DNA from: Novosphingobium profundi
GTDB lineage: Bacteria; Pseudomonadota; Alphaproteobacteria; Sphingomonadales; Sphingomonadaceae
DNA: 64,000 bases
Assembly: GCF_020524485.1 (NCBI RefSeq)
Contig: NZ_JAIVLF010000006.1
Coordinates: 1 to 64,000 of the forward strand
Reading direction: 5' to 3'
Each line of letters opens with the position of its first letter. The first letter of the stretch is position 1. Both the position numbers and the translations under genes were made by a program. Shown here one piece after another: positions 44,901 through 55,736 of the stretch. The notes beneath the pieces were generated by a model. It ran no database searches. It saw nothing but the letters and a program-made list of their open reading frames with translations, and was not told where the DNA came from.

Positions 44901-46172
44901 TCAAACGAGCAGTTCGATGGCGGCCTGAACCAGGCGCGAGGTCGGATCGAGCTGGTAGATATAGCCGTCGCTGTAGCGGTAGTGTGCGTCGGGGGTGTCG
45001 TAATACTGGTCGCGATAGCCGTAGGGGACGTTGTAGACGTCATAGCCGCGCGGCATCGGCTGGCCGACCGCGATGTCGCTGCCCATCAGGAGCCCCGCGA
45101 TCGAATCGATCCGCGAGGAGCCCGGGTTCATGCGGTAGAGCGTGTCATCGTAGTAGCGATACGAGTTGCCACCACCCAGGCCATAGTAGCTGTTGTAGTA
45201 GTCCGGCATCGCCACGCTGTCGTACGAACCCGGCCAGACGTTGCCGATCGCCAGCGCGCCCGCGAGCAGCGGGATGTAATCGAGGATCGAGGAGCCCGAG
45301 CCCATGCGCACCATGTAGCCATCAAGATAGCGGTAGTTGCCGCCGCGGTTGAAGCCGCTCCAGTACCAGTCGGGGCGCGACCACGACATGCGCGGCCCAC
45401 GGTCGAGCCCGGGCGGGGTACAGCCATTGTATTTCTTGGCGAGCCCCGGCGGGCAACCATCGTAGACCCGGCGCCGGTCGATCCGGCCCCAGTCGATGGT
45501 GCGATCCCGCGTCAGTACACGCACGCGCTCGTTGGTGGGCACGATGAAATCGCGTCCGCCCGGACCGCTGTAACTGACACGGCGAATGTCGCCGCGCTCG
45601 GGCCGGTGCGCCACGTTGGAGGGATGGGCATTGCCGCGCAGCCGCGCGTCGCTGTTGCCGTTCCCCGGTGCGCCCGCCATGGGCGGGGCTTTCCCGTTGC
45701 CCCCGCCATTGCCATTGCCATTGCCATTTCCGTTCCCGCGCGCAGGGCCGTTGCCCGGTCCCTTGGCGATAGCGTTGCCGTTGCCGCCGCCGTTACCGTT
45801 CCCGGGGCCGCCCCGACCGTTGCCTTGCGGGCCCTTGTCGGCGCGGGCTTGCGGGGCGCCGCCGCCCGGTCCCTTACCGCCGCCGTTGCCCTGCCCATTG
45901 CCAGCGCTCCGGTCGGGACCGCCGCCCCGATTCTGGGCCTTGGCCGGACCTCCGCCCTTATTGCCACCGTTGTTGCCGCCGTTGTTTCCGGGGCCGCCCC
46001 CGCCATTTCCTCCGCCGTTGCCACGCTCCTGCGCGGCCGGCGGACCGCCGCCGTTGCCGCCGCCATTGCCCTTCCCGTTGCCATTGCCGTTCCCGGGCTG
46101 GGCGAGCGCCGCGCCAGCCACGAGGGCAAACCCCGCAACCGTTCCGGCCAAAATCGTTTGCGCCTGCCGCAT
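44901..46172 (-). CDS. exported Gly/Asn-repeat protein with RY-type C-terminal repeats
   Basis: A 423-residue exported protein. A signal peptide (residues 1-25, ending LAQPG) is followed by about 175 residues of low-complexity Gly/Asn (GNGNG and GGN units, with Pro/Arg interruptions). The C-terminal 230 residues hold three repeats of the form Y-R-Y-x-D-x-x-x-x-(M/L), the last being YRYSDGYIYQLDP. I do not recognise the family. Its repeat domain may form a small barrel or a cell-wall-binding unit. AGGAG lies 8 nt before the ATG. The fasciclin gene follows on the same strand; together they may be a surface pair. Confidence 0.65.
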   Translation of the reverse strand: MRQAQTILAGTVAGFALVAGAALAQPGNGNGNGKGNGGGNGGGPPAAQERGNGGGNGGGGPGNNGGNNGGNKGGGPAKAQNRGGGPDRSAGNGQGNGGGKGPGGGAPQARADKGPQGNGRGGPGNGNGGGNGNAIAKGPGNGPARGNGNGNGNGNGGGNGKAPPMAGAPGNGNSDARLRGNAHPSNVAHRPERGDIRRVSYSGPGGRDFIVPTNERVRVLTRDRTIDWGRIDRRRVYDGCPPGLAKKYNGCTPPGLDRGPRMSWSRPDWYWSGFNRGGNYRYLDGYMVRMGSGSSILDYIPLLAGALAIGNVWPGSYDSVAMPDYYNSYYGLGGGNSYRYYDDTLYRMNPGSSRIDSIAGLLMGSDIAVGQPMPRGYDVYNVPYGYRDQYYDTPDAHYRYSDGYIYQLDPTSRLVQAAIELLV

Positions 46173-46281
46173 CGAAAATCTCCTTTCGGGGACTTTCAAC
46201 GCGGCAATCGCCGCGCCTGTTCCCCGCAAGGTCGCGATGCACGCTCGCCCCCGGTCCTCTTCATGCCCCGAAACGGCATGC

Positions 46282-46313
46282 AAAAAGGGCGCCCGGATTG
46301 CTCCAGGCGCCCC
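46282..46313 (-). terminator. rho-independent terminator of glnA
   Basis: On the minus strand GGGCGCC pairs with GGCGCCC (arms at 46287-46293 and 46306-46312) around a 12-nt loop and is followed by a run of five T (46282-46286), 50 bp after the glnA stop. Confidence 0.85.
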
Positions 46314-46362
46314 ACTCGGCGAACCGATTTGCCCCTCCCGCGAAGGGGAGAGAAATGCGCGA

Positions 46363-47772
46363 TCAGGCGCTGTAGTACATGTCGAACTCGACCGCCGAGG
46401 GCGTGGTTTCCCAACGCAGCACTTCGGGCCACTTGAGTTCGAGGTAAGCTTCGACCTGGTCGGCGGTGAACACGTCACCTTCGAGCAGGAACGCGTGGTC
46501 GGCCTGCAGGGCTTCAAGAGCCTCACGCAGCGAACCGCAGACGGTCGGAACTTCGGCGAGCTCTGCCGGCGGCAGGTCGTAGAGGTTCTTGTCCATGGCT
46601 TCGCCCGGGTGGATCTTGTTCTTGATGCCGTCGAGGCCAGCCATCAGCAGCGCCGAGTAGCACAGGTAGGGGTTGGCCATCGCGTCGGGGAAACGGAATT
46701 CCACGCGCTTCGACTTGGTGCCGGCACCGTAGGGGATGCGGCACGAGGCCGAACGGTTGCGCGCCGAGTAGGCGAGCAGAACCGGAGCTTCGTAACCCGG
46801 GACCAGGCGCTTGTAGCTGTTGGTGGTCGGGTTGGTGAAGGCGTTGAGCGCCTTGGCGTGCTTCACGACACCGCCGATGAAGTACAGGCAGGTCTCCGAG
46901 AGGCCAGCGTAGCCGTTGCCCGCGAAGGTGTTGTCGCCGTCGTTCCAGATCGAGATGTGCGTGTGCATGCCCGAACCGTTGTCGGTCTGGATCGGCTTGG
47001 GCATGAAGGTGGCCGACTTGCCGTAGGCCTGCGCAACCATCTGCACGACATACTTGTAGATCTGCATGCGGTCAGCGGTGGTGGTCAGCGTGCCGAAGGT
47101 CAGGCCGAGCTCGTGCTGGGCAGCCGCCACTTCGTGGTGGTGCTTGTCGCAGGGCAGGCCCATTTCGAGCATGGTGGTGACCATCTCGGCGCGGATGTCC
47201 GAGCAGCTGTCGACCGGCGCGACGGGGAAGTAGCCGCCCTTGGCGCGCGGACGGTGGCCCAGGTTGCCGGTGTCGTAGTCGCGGCCGGTGTTGGTCGGCA
47301 GCTCGACGTCGTCGATCTTGAAGCCGTTGCCGTCGTAGCCGTCGTAGAACTTCACGTCGTCGAACATGAAGAACTCGGCCTCGGGGCCGACGAACACGGT
47401 GTCGCCGAAACCGGCCGACTTGACGAAGGCTTCCGCGCGCTTCGCGGTCGAGCGCGGGTCACGGGCGTAGAGTTCGCCGTTCGAGGGCTCGACGATGTCG
47501 CAGAACACGATCAGCATCGGGGTGGCCGAGAACGGGTCGGTGTAGACGGCTTCAAGGTCGGGCTTGAGGATCATGTCCGACTCGTTGATCGTCTTCCAGC
47601 CCTCGATCGAGGAACCGTCGAACATCAGGCCGTCTTCGAGCTCGTCTTCACCCAGGACGCCCGCACACATCGTCAGGTGCTGCCACTTGCCCTTGGGATC
47701 GGTGAAGCGCAGATCAACCCATTCGATCTCCTCGTCCTTGATCTTGGCAAGGACGTCCTTTGCAGTAGCCAT
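46363..47772 (-). CDS. glnA: type I glutamine synthetase
   Basis: A 469-residue glutamine synthetase, which makes glutamine from glutamate, ammonia and ATP. It has the metal and substrate motifs [20 protein letters not shown] and the run [10 protein letters not shown], and the adenylylation Tyr is in KNLYDLPP. It is preceded by glnB on the same strand, with a strong terminator after it. GlnB uridylylation and adenylylation are the usual controls. Confidence 0.97.
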   Translation of the reverse strand: MATAKDVLAKIKDEEIEWVDLRFTDPKGKWQHLTMCAGVLGEDELEDGLMFDGSSIEGWKTINESDMILKPDLEAVYTDPFSATPMLIVFCDIVEPSNGELYARDPRSTAKRAEAFVKSAGFGDTVFVGPEAEFFMFDDVKFYDGYDGNGFKIDDVELPTNTGRDYDTGNLGHRPRAKGGYFPVAPVDSCSDIRAEMVTTMLEMGLPCDKHHHEVAAAQHELGLTFGTLTTTADRMQIYKYVVQMVAQAYGKSATFMPKPIQTDNGSGMHTHISIWNDGDNTFAGNGYAGLSETCLYFIGGVVKHAKALNAFTNPTTNSYKRLVPGYEAPVLLAYSARNRSASCRIPYGAGTKSKRVEFRFPDAMANPYLCYSALLMAGLDGIKNKIHPGEAMDKNLYDLPPAELAEVPTVCGSLREALEALQADHAFLLEGDVFTADQVEAYLELKWPEVLRWETTPSAVEFDMYYSA

Positions 47773-47947
47773 ATGTGTGGTTCTCCAATCTTACTTTTCC
47801 GCCTCGGGAAAAGGCATAGGGGTGGATGCGCTGTCCGGGAACGCGCCGGGCCCCCTGCCGGTAGCTTTCCCGAGTATCCGACCGGCGAACCGGCCCAGAA
47901 TGGTTATGCCCGGAGCCTGATGGTCCGGACGGTGTGGTTCGTGGCGC

Positions 47948-48325
<378 letters not shown>

Positions 48326-48370
48326 TCACGAGGATCCCGTCCGGGACCCAGATTCCTCGCTGCCGATCCT

Positions 48371-48387
48371 AACAAGAATCGTGCCAT
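48371..48387 (-). promoter_or_regulatory. sigma-54-like promoter for glnB-glnA
   Basis: On the minus strand ATGGCACGATTCTTGTT matches the -24/-12 pattern TGGCACG-N4-TTGCW in the -24 GG and the spacing, with a T for the -12 C. It is 85 bp before the glnB start. The NtrC/RpoN control of glnBA in other proteobacteria is established; the site here is inference. Confidence 0.5.
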
Positions 48388-48510
48388 TGGATATCATACA
48401 GTCGTAGGACAACTGCGCAGGCGCGAAAAGACCGGATTTGCATGATTTGCCCCGCAAGGGTGGCTTTTTCGCAAAGTTTTAACAGCAAGGCCCGCAAGAG
48501 TGTGTGCAAG

Positions 48511-48533
48511 TTTCAGGCAATTGCTGCCTGAAA
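48511..48533. promoter_or_regulatory. 9-bp-arm dyad before glnB
   Basis: TTTCAGGCA and TGCCTGAAA are exact complements around ATTGC. It is 225 bp upstream of glnB and 153 bp past argC. It could be an operator or a transcript hairpin; no T-run follows. Confidence 0.4.
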
Positions 48534-48535
48534 AT

Positions 48536-48549
48536 TGTGCAATCGCACA
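48536..48549. promoter_or_regulatory. TGTGC/GCACA dyad before glnB
   Basis: TGTGCAATCGCACA has 5-bp arms with a 4-nt spacer, next to the larger dyad. A small dimeric regulator may bind. Confidence 0.35.
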
Positions 48550-48685
48550 TCATCGCAAAGAGAGGGGCGCTCGGCGCACGCGCGCAGCCCCCGGCGCCTG
48601 CGCGCACGAAGGTTAACGCGCAGAGCCCTGTCGGCCGCACGGGATACACTATTTCCAGAAGGTCCCGAAGGACCCGGCGCCAATG

Positions 48686-49609
48686 TCAGAGACGCAAGGC
48701 CGCGGTCTCGTCGAGACCGGCCATGATGTTGAGGTTCTGCACAGCCGCCCCGCTCGCCCCCTTGCCCAGGTTGTCGAGCATGGCGGCCATGCGTGCCTGG
48801 CTTCCATCCGCCGCGCCGAAGACGCGCAGGGTGAGCGCGTCGCTCGGCTCCATCGCGCTGCGCAGGAGCAGTTCACCCGGCTCTTCGTCAAGCACCGAGA
48901 CGACCGGGCTACCGGCATAGAAGTCGGCCAGCGCGGCGCGCAGGGTGTCGGCGCTGCCCGCCTTGTCCATCATCGCAAGGTGCAGCGGAACTTCAACCAG
49001 CATGCCCCGGTGCGCAGGCACCACGGCAGGCGCGAAGACGGGATCGTGGGTGATCCCGGAATGCGCCTTCATCTCGGGCAGGTGCTTGTGGCCCATGGCC
49101 AGGCCATAGGCGCGAAAGGCAATGTCGCCCTCTTCCTCGAAACGCGCGATGAGCGCCTTGCCGCCACCCGAGTAGCCAGAGACGGCGTGGCAGACATAGG
49201 GCCAGTCGGCGGGCAGCAGGCCTGCGCGCACGAGCGGCGCGACGAGGCTGAGAAAGCCGGTGGGGTAACAGCCCGGATTGCTGACGAAACGCGCGCCCGC
49301 AATCGTCTCGTGCCCGACAAGCTCCGGAAAGCCGTAAGCCCAGCCGGGCGCGGTGCGGTGCGCCGAAGAGGCGTCGATCACACGCGTGGTGTCGTTGCGG
49401 ATCATCGCAACCGCGGCCTTCGCCGCCTCGTCGGGCAGACACAGGATCACGAAATCGGCATCGTTGAGCACCTCAGCGCGCGCGGCATCGTCCTTGCGGC
49501 GCGCGTCATCGAGAATGACCAGCTCGAACTCCGGGCGGGCACTCAGGCGATCGGCGATCTCCAGACCCGTGGTTCCGGCCGCGCCGTCGATGAAGACCGT
49601 CTGTGCCAT
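48686..49609 (-). CDS. argC: N-acetyl-gamma-glutamyl-phosphate reductase, short type
   Basis: A 307-residue ArgC of the short type. It has the NADP-binding FIDGAAGTTGLEIADRL and the catalytic Cys in SNPGCYPTGFLSL. It makes N-acetylglutamate semialdehyde in arginine synthesis. It starts 6 nt after the SH3 gene's stop and is followed by the glnB control region. Confidence 0.95.
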   Translation of the reverse strand: MAQTVFIDGAAGTTGLEIADRLSARPEFELVILDDARRKDDAARAEVLNDADFVILCLPDEAAKAAVAMIRNDTTRVIDASSAHRTAPGWAYGFPELVGHETIAGARFVSNPGCYPTGFLSLVAPLVRAGLLPADWPYVCHAVSGYSGGGKALIARFEEEGDIAFRAYGLAMGHKHLPEMKAHSGITHDPVFAPAVVPAHRGMLVEVPLHLAMMDKAGSADTLRAALADFYAGSPVVSVLDEEPGELLLRSAMEPSDALTLRVFGAADGSQARMAAMLDNLGKGASGAAVQNLNIMAGLDETAALRL

Positions 49610-49615
49610 CTGCGC

Positions 49616-50026
49616 TTATTCTCCTGCCTCAGGCGCTTCGATCTGATCGAGCGCCACGTAACCGACAAGGCCATCCTCACCGATCTGCCCCCAGCTCCAG
49701 ACGCCTGCAATGTCGAGCACGTTGAAGACCGCGCCTTCGCCCAGCTCTGCCAGGACTTCGCCCGTCGTGGTGGGCGCCGAGACCAGCTGCGCGCCCGCCT
49801 TCGCGGTGTAGGCGACCGGCACCGCGTAGTGCGGCACGAAGCACAGCCCTGCGAGCTTGATGTGCGCAAGATCGCCGCGCACCGGCAGACAGCCCGGTTC
49901 GGCCGTCACCGAAGGGCCGGTCATCGCCAGCATGCCGTCAAGCGGGAGAGTGCGTGTATAAGTGTCGTGTTCGGTCACGTTGAGGCCATCGGTGAAACGG
50001 AAGATTGGGGCGCTTATCCCGCTCAT
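49616..50026 (-). CDS. SH3-domain protein
   Basis: A 136-residue protein with a bacterial SH3-like domain in the C-terminal half (LVSAPTTTGEVLAELGEGAVF, then WSWGQIGEDGLVGYVA). SH3 domains bind peptidoglycan or partners. No signal peptide is seen after the chosen start (MSGISAPIFRFTD). It lies 6 nt before argC and is probably in its operon; argC could be co-transcribed without functional meaning. A start at 50227 would add 67 residues, among them four Cys, but has no conserved look. Confidence 0.8.
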   Translation of the reverse strand: MSGISAPIFRFTDGLNVTEHDTYTRTLPLDGMLAMTGPSVTAEPGCLPVRGDLAHIKLAGLCFVPHYAVPVAYTAKAGAQLVSAPTTTGEVLAELGEGAVFNVLDIAGVWSWGQIGEDGLVGYVALDQIEAPEAGE

Positions 50027-50216
50027 CGCAAATACGCAAGTTTCACAGGGCCCGCAGCGCAAATCGCCCCCTGCCCGGCTTGGGCCTTCAAACGGTACAG
50101 CATAGGGATCGGCTCTCCTTCGTTGCGTGCGCGCCGGGTTGGATGAGGAGGATGCGACCAGCGGACCCAAGGCGCAAACCCGAAAAGGGCGAGAACGGAA
50201 GAAGGAAGACCTTTTC

Positions 50217-50329
50217 CAAGGGGCCATCGCCCCTTGACCCCATACCGGGCGACCTCACCATTCTCAGCCACGGCAGTGCGAGAGCCTTGAGGTCGACAGT
50301 TTGGGGAGCCCGAGAGCGATGGCCCTCGG
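50217..50329 (+). repeat. dispersed hairpin element, copy 7 (113 bp)
   Basis: First hairpin at 50217-50236; last hairpin CCGAGAGCGATGGCCCTCGG (one mismatch) at 50310-50329, between the SH3 gene and the roadblock gene. Confidence 0.9.
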
Positions 50330-50388
50330 ATACATCATTTTGCTAAATCCTACCCTTCTCGAAACCTCACCAACGCCGAACACAAGTC

Positions 50389-50418
50389 GGGGGCCGCATG
50401 TCCAGTCATGCGGCCCCC
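50389..50418 (-). terminator. 12-bp hairpin after the roadblock gene
   Basis: GGGGGCCGCATG and CATGCGGCCCCC are exact complements with a 6-nt loop, 61 bp past the leftward roadblock gene's stop. T-content after it is low, so termination is probable but not certain. Confidence 0.6.
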
Positions 50419-50479
50419 TCCCTCACGCAGGGACGCGTGGCCCGGCGCTTTCGAAGTGCGCCGGGCGGTTCGATCAGGT

Positions 50480-50851
50480 TCAGATCGCGAGTTCGGCTTC
50501 GACCGAGCGCAGCTTGATGCGGGCAAGCGCGAGGTTGGCCTGTTTGCGGTCGAGCAGCAGGTAGGCGAACAGGCCCGCGCCCGAATCGTCCGTGAGCGGG
50601 CGGATCAGCTGGTAGTGTTCGCCCAGCGTGATGAGCATGTCCTCGACCGGGTCGTTGAGCTTGAGGAGATCCTGCACGTTCATCTGCGCGCGCATCACCT
50701 CGCTGCTGCCCGCTGCGGCCAGATCGAGGTCCCCGCCGTCGCGCATTTCGCCGACGGTCGCGATGGTCATGCCGCTTGCGCTATCGACGAGGGCGGCCGC
50801 GATGGCGCCGTTGATGGTCATGAGTTCGGCGAGCTTGGCTTCGAAATCCAT
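50480..50851 (-). CDS. roadblock/LC7-like small protein
   Basis: A 123-residue protein with a roadblock/LC7-like pattern (IAAALVDSASGMTIATVG, then EHYQLIRPL and AYLLLDRKQANLALARIKL). Such proteins dimerise and regulate small GTPases or other partners in bacteria. AAGGA lies 8 nt before the ATG. The PAS protein gene lies 106 bp upstream in the same direction, so they could be a signalling pair. No GTPase gene is in the window. Confidence 0.65.
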   Translation of the reverse strand: MDFEAKLAELMTINGAIAAALVDSASGMTIATVGEMRDGGDLDLAAAGSSEVMRAQMNVQDLLKLNDPVEDMLITLGEHYQLIRPLTDDSGAGLFAYLLLDRKQANLALARIKLRSVEAELAI

Positions 50852-50957
50852 GGTGTAAATCCTTGAAAGCTGTGCCTCGGCCCGGCTGCGCGCACTGTCA
50901 GGGGCAGCGCTCGGCGCGAGAGATGGTTCGATGGGGGAATGGTCGGGCCCGAGCGTC

Positions 50958-52307
50958 TCAGGCGGCAACCGTGTTGAGCGAGAGAATCGTATCGAGGCTG
51001 CGCTGGAGTTCGGCGCTCTCGAAGGCCACGACGCCACCTGCAAAGGCTTCGGCGGTATCGTGAAGCCCTGCCAGTTCGTCGACAAGACCCGCCAGCGCGT
51101 CGTCGAGGACCGGGAGAAGGGCTTCCATTTCATGGCGAATGTCCGACTTCTCGATCAGGCTGCGCCACTTGCGCAGCAAGAGGGTGGTGACCTTGAGCGT
51201 GCTCTCGGTAGCCTTGATCTGCGCGCTCATGTGCCGGGCCTGGTCGCGGTCATCGTCGAGGCTGGTGTGCATCGAATCGATGCCGTTCTCGAGCGCCTGG
51301 ACAAGGGCCTGGGTGGCCGCGCTCGAGGTTTCCGGGTCCTCACGACCATCGATGGTGTCGGCGGCGAAACGGCAGACCGATTCGGCCTGGAGCTGCGCGA
51401 TGCTGACCGACGCGCGCAGGCCATGACGCTGGAGGCAGGTCTGGTCGACCGCATCGAGCACGCCCTGCATCGTCGCTGCGACCTTGTGGCACTGCTCTTC
51501 CAGCGCCGGAGCCGCCTTGGCGACGTGCGGCTCGACCTTGGCATTGCCGGTGACGACGAAGCGCGCGTTGGCAACCGCCTCTTCCAGCCGTCCCAGGCTA
51601 TGGACCGCCTTGGCGACGCGCGCGTCGAGCGCTTCGGCGAGGTGATCGGCGTTGGCCAGCCCCTCGGCCAGGGTGCGCACCTGCCCCTCGATCGCGGTCC
51701 CCGCGTCGAGCAGCGCGCGGGCGCCGCCCTTTGCGGACGGGCGGGTGGGGATGGTGACGCCGGCCTGGAAGCGCAGCTCCAGCTCGCGCGGGAGGAAGGC
51801 GTTCTGGAAGGCCTCGTAGCTCGGGTACCCCAGCTTGGCGAGTTCGGCGAGGATCACCTCTTCGCCGATGCGCGCCGCGCGGCCCGCGCTCTCGCCCTCA
51901 GCCATCGCCTGGACCTCGGCCTCGCGGGCGGCCTCGTAGACGGTGTGGACCGTGTCGCGAATGCCCAGGTCAATCGGGCGCGCGCGCACCGAGATATACC
52001 CCTTGCCGAGCGGCGAGACGGTCGCCAGCGCCCAGTAGCTGCTGCCGTCACCCGCCAGGTTGAAGACATAGCCGCTGAACGCGCGGCGGGCCCCGATCGT
52101 CTCCCACATCAAACGGAAGACGCCGCCCGGCATGTCGGGATGGCGGATGAGGTTGTGCGGCGCACCGATCAGATCGTCGCGATCTAGACGCGCCATTTCG
52201 ACGAACACCTGGTTCGCCTGCTCGATGACCCCCTTGGAATCGGTCGTCGAGAAGAACAGGTCATCGAGGGCGACCTCGTGGAATGCTCCTGTCGGTTCGA
52301 ATGTCAT
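50958..52307 (-). CDS. PAS-domain protein resembling an aerotaxis sensor
   Basis: A 449-residue soluble protein. An N-terminal PAS domain (about 10-110; DLFFSTTDSKGVIEQANQVF, then HPDMPGGVFRLMW) of the Aer type is followed by helical sequence with no membrane segment and no conserved chemoreceptor hairpin. It may be a cytoplasmic redox sensor acting with the roadblock protein rather than CheA/CheW. Its coiled C-terminal half has heptad character. Confidence 0.7.
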   Translation of the reverse strand: MTFEPTGAFHEVALDDLFFSTTDSKGVIEQANQVFVEMARLDRDDLIGAPHNLIRHPDMPGGVFRLMWETIGARRAFSGYVFNLAGDGSSYWALATVSPLGKGYISVRARPIDLGIRDTVHTVYEAAREAEVQAMAEGESAGRAARIGEEVILAELAKLGYPSYEAFQNAFLPRELELRFQAGVTIPTRPSAKGGARALLDAGTAIEGQVRTLAEGLANADHLAEALDARVAKAVHSLGRLEEAVANARFVVTGNAKVEPHVAKAAPALEEQCHKVAATMQGVLDAVDQTCLQRHGLRASVSIAQLQAESVCRFAADTIDGREDPETSSAATQALVQALENGIDSMHTSLDDDRDQARHMSAQIKATESTLKVTTLLLRKWRSLIEKSDIRHEMEALLPVLDDALAGLVDELAGLHDTAEAFAGGVVAFESAELQRSLDTILSLNTVAA

Positions 52308-52441
52308 GGATGGCTCCTTGTCCCTGCGTGTTGGACACGCGGGGACTAGTCCGATTCGCCATCTCCTGACTTTGATCTCACATAACTAACGATGCGGTAA
52401 CCACGTCTGGAAACATCTGCTAAACAGAGAGTTACACGCCG

Positions 52442-53836
<1,395 letters not shown>

Positions 53837-54005
53837 GGCGCATATCTAGACCGCAGGTCCGGCAAAGGGCAATTGCCCAATGCGCGTGCGCTGTCCCCAG
53901 CGGGCGCACGCTCAGGCTGGATTCAGCTCACCGCGTGCTTCATGCTCCCTCTTCAGCGCCTTAACGGGCGCCACGAACACCGGACAAGGGCAGGAACGAG
54001 GGACA

Positions 54006-54863
54006 ATGCGCGCGAAGCTGGCACTGGGATGCGCAGGAGCGCTGGCACTGATGGCCGGCGGATGCAGCGGGGCCGCGGCCCCGGACACGGAGGCGACCGC
54101 AGGCCCACCCGCCGCGGGCGCCAGTGTCCGACCGGCACCTCCCGAAGCGCCCCCCAGCGCCGCGGCGAGCGAGGTGGAGAGCCCGCTCGTCGAGGCCGCG
54201 GACCTTGCCATCGAGGACGAGACCGACACCTACGAGTTCCAGTTCGCCTACCCCGCTGCGGCAGCCGCCATCCCCGAGCTCAAATCCTGGTTCGAGGCGC
54301 GCCGCGAGGCCGCGCGTCGCGAGCTTGCAACTTCGTCCGAGCGCGACCGCGAGGAGGCGGAAAAGAGCGGCTATCCTTTCCGCCCCCACAGCTTCGGCGC
54401 GAACTGGCAGGTGGTCACTGACCTGCCCGACTGGCTCTCGCTTTCCTCCGAGTTCTACACTTTCACCGGCGGCGCCCACGGCATGAGCGGCTTCAATGCG
54501 CGGGTGTGGAACCGCAAGACCGGGACGCTCCAGCGCGCGACCGACCTGTTCACCAGCCCCGAGGCGCTTTCGGGCGCCCTGCGCAAACGCTTCTGCAAGG
54601 TGCTCGACGACAAGCGCATCGAGAGGCGCGGCGGCCCGCTCGATCCCGAGGGCACTTTCAGCGAGTGCATCGATCCGGTGCGCCAGACGGTGCTGCTGGG
54701 CTCCTCCAACGGCGCCACCTTCGACCGCATCGGCTTCCAGATCGCGCCTTACGAGGCGGGGCCCTACGCCGAGGGCAGCTACGAGATCACCCTGCCCGTC
54801 GACGGCGCCGTGATGCGCGCGCTCAAACCGCAGTACCGCGCCAGTTTTTCGATACCAGACTGA
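54006..54863 (+). CDS. lipoprotein with DUF4163/RsiV-like domain
   Basis: A 285-residue lipoprotein. The signal ends LALMAGGCSGAA (lipobox AGGC), followed by an acidic Pro/Ala-rich linker and a C-terminal domain resembling the DUF4163/RsiV pair (GANWQVVTDLPDWLSLSSEF, then FTGGAHG and FTSPEALSGALRK). RsiV binds lysozyme in Bacillus; the role here is unknown. The ATG at 54006 follows GAGG. map follows 42 bp later. Confidence 0.82.
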   Translation: MRAKLALGCAGALALMAGGCSGAAAPDTEATAGPPAAGASVRPAPPEAPPSAAASEVESPLVEAADLAIEDETDTYEFQFAYPAAAAAIPELKSWFEARREAARRELATSSERDREEAEKSGYPFRPHSFGANWQVVTDLPDWLSLSSEFYTFTGGAHGMSGFNARVWNRKTGTLQRATDLFTSPEALSGALRKRFCKVLDDKRIERRGGPLDPEGTFSECIDPVRQTVLLGSSNGATFDRIGFQIAPYEAGPYAEGSYEITLPVDGAVMRALKPQYRASFSIPD

Positions 54864-54883
54864 GATCTTCTCGCATTTCGCGC

Positions 54884-54904
54884 CCCCTCCCGCTATGGGA
54901 GGGG
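54884..54904 (+). promoter_or_regulatory. hairpin covering the map ribosome-binding site
   Basis: CCCCTCCC (54884-54891) and GGGAGGGG (54897-54904) are exact complements with a 5-nt loop (GCTAT), ending one base before the map ATG (54906). The Shine-Dalgarno sequence is therefore in the 3' arm of an 8-bp GC stem. Confidence 0.65.
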
Positions 54905-54905
54905 C

Positions 54906-55736
54906 ATGACCGAATACCAGACTGTGGAACCTGACGACCAGGCCGTCCTGCGCGACGGCACCATCAAGCTGCATGGCGCAGAAGCGTTCGAAGGCATGCG
55001 CAAGGCCGGACGACTCGCCGCCGAGATCCTCGACGAGATCGCCGACATGGTGCAGCCGGGCGTGACCACCGCCGCGATCGACGACAAGGTGCGCGAGATG
55101 ACCCTCGATGCGGGCGCCGTTCCCGCAACGCTCGGCTACCGCGGCTATCAGCATTCGTGCTGCATCTCGATAAACCACGTGGTGTGCCATGGCATCCCGT
55201 CGGACAAGACGCTCAAGGACGGCGACATCCTCAACATCGACGTGACCCCGCTGCTCGACGGCTGGCACGGCGATAGCAGCCGCATGTACTTCTCGGGTGA
55301 GCCCTCGCTCAAGGCGCGCCGCCTGGTCGAGGTCACCTACGAGTGCCTGATGATCGGCATCGAACAGGCCAAGCCCGGCAACCACATCGGCGACATCGGC
55401 GCGGCCATCCAGCAGTACGCCGAATCGCACCGCTACGGCGTCGTGCGCGAGTTCTGCGGCCATGGCCTCGGCCGCCTGTTCCACGATGCGCCCGAAGTCG
55501 TCCACGCCGCGCGCGCGGGCACCGGCGCGGAAATCCGTCCGGGCATGCTCTTCACTATCGAGCCGATGATCAACCTCGGCAAACCGGCGGTGAAGTTGCT
55601 CAACGACGGCTGGACCGCGGTGACCCGCGACAAGTCGCTCTCGGCCCAGTTCGAGCACTCGATCGGCATTACCGAGGACGGCTGCGAGATCTTCACGCTG
55701 AGCCCGCGCGAACGCCACAAGCCGCCCTACGCCTGA
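54906..55736 (+). CDS. map: methionine aminopeptidase, type I
   Basis: A 276-residue metalloprotease that removes N-terminal Met. Metal ligands are seen in NIDVTPLLDGWHGDSSRMYF (two Asp), FCGHGLGRLFHDAPE (His) and FTIEPMINLG (Glu). The ATG at 54906 is preceded by GGGAGGGG in a hairpin, which may hinder initiation. It overlaps the convergent DUF3142 gene by 10 nt. Confidence 0.95.
   Translation: MTEYQTVEPDDQAVLRDGTIKLHGAEAFEGMRKAGRLAAEILDEIADMVQPGVTTAAIDDKVREMTLDAGAVPATLGYRGYQHSCCISINHVVCHGIPSDKTLKDGDILNIDVTPLLDGWHGDSSRMYFSGEPSLKARRLVEVTYECLMIGIEQAKPGNHIGDIGAAIQQYAESHRYGVVREFCGHGLGRLFHDAPEVVHAARAGTGAEIRPGMLFTIEPMINLGKPAVKLLNDGWTAVTRDKSLSAQFEHSIGITEDGCEIFTLSPRERHKPPYA

Noticed and set aside
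45650..46150. Repetitive GGN/GNG DNA as a CRISPR-like or tandem-repeat array
   Set aside because: It has no constant repeat-spacer pattern; it is a low-complexity coding stretch in one protein.
50958..52307. A methyl-accepting chemotaxis protein
   Set aside because: The conserved chemoreceptor hairpin and methylation region are not visible and there is no membrane segment.
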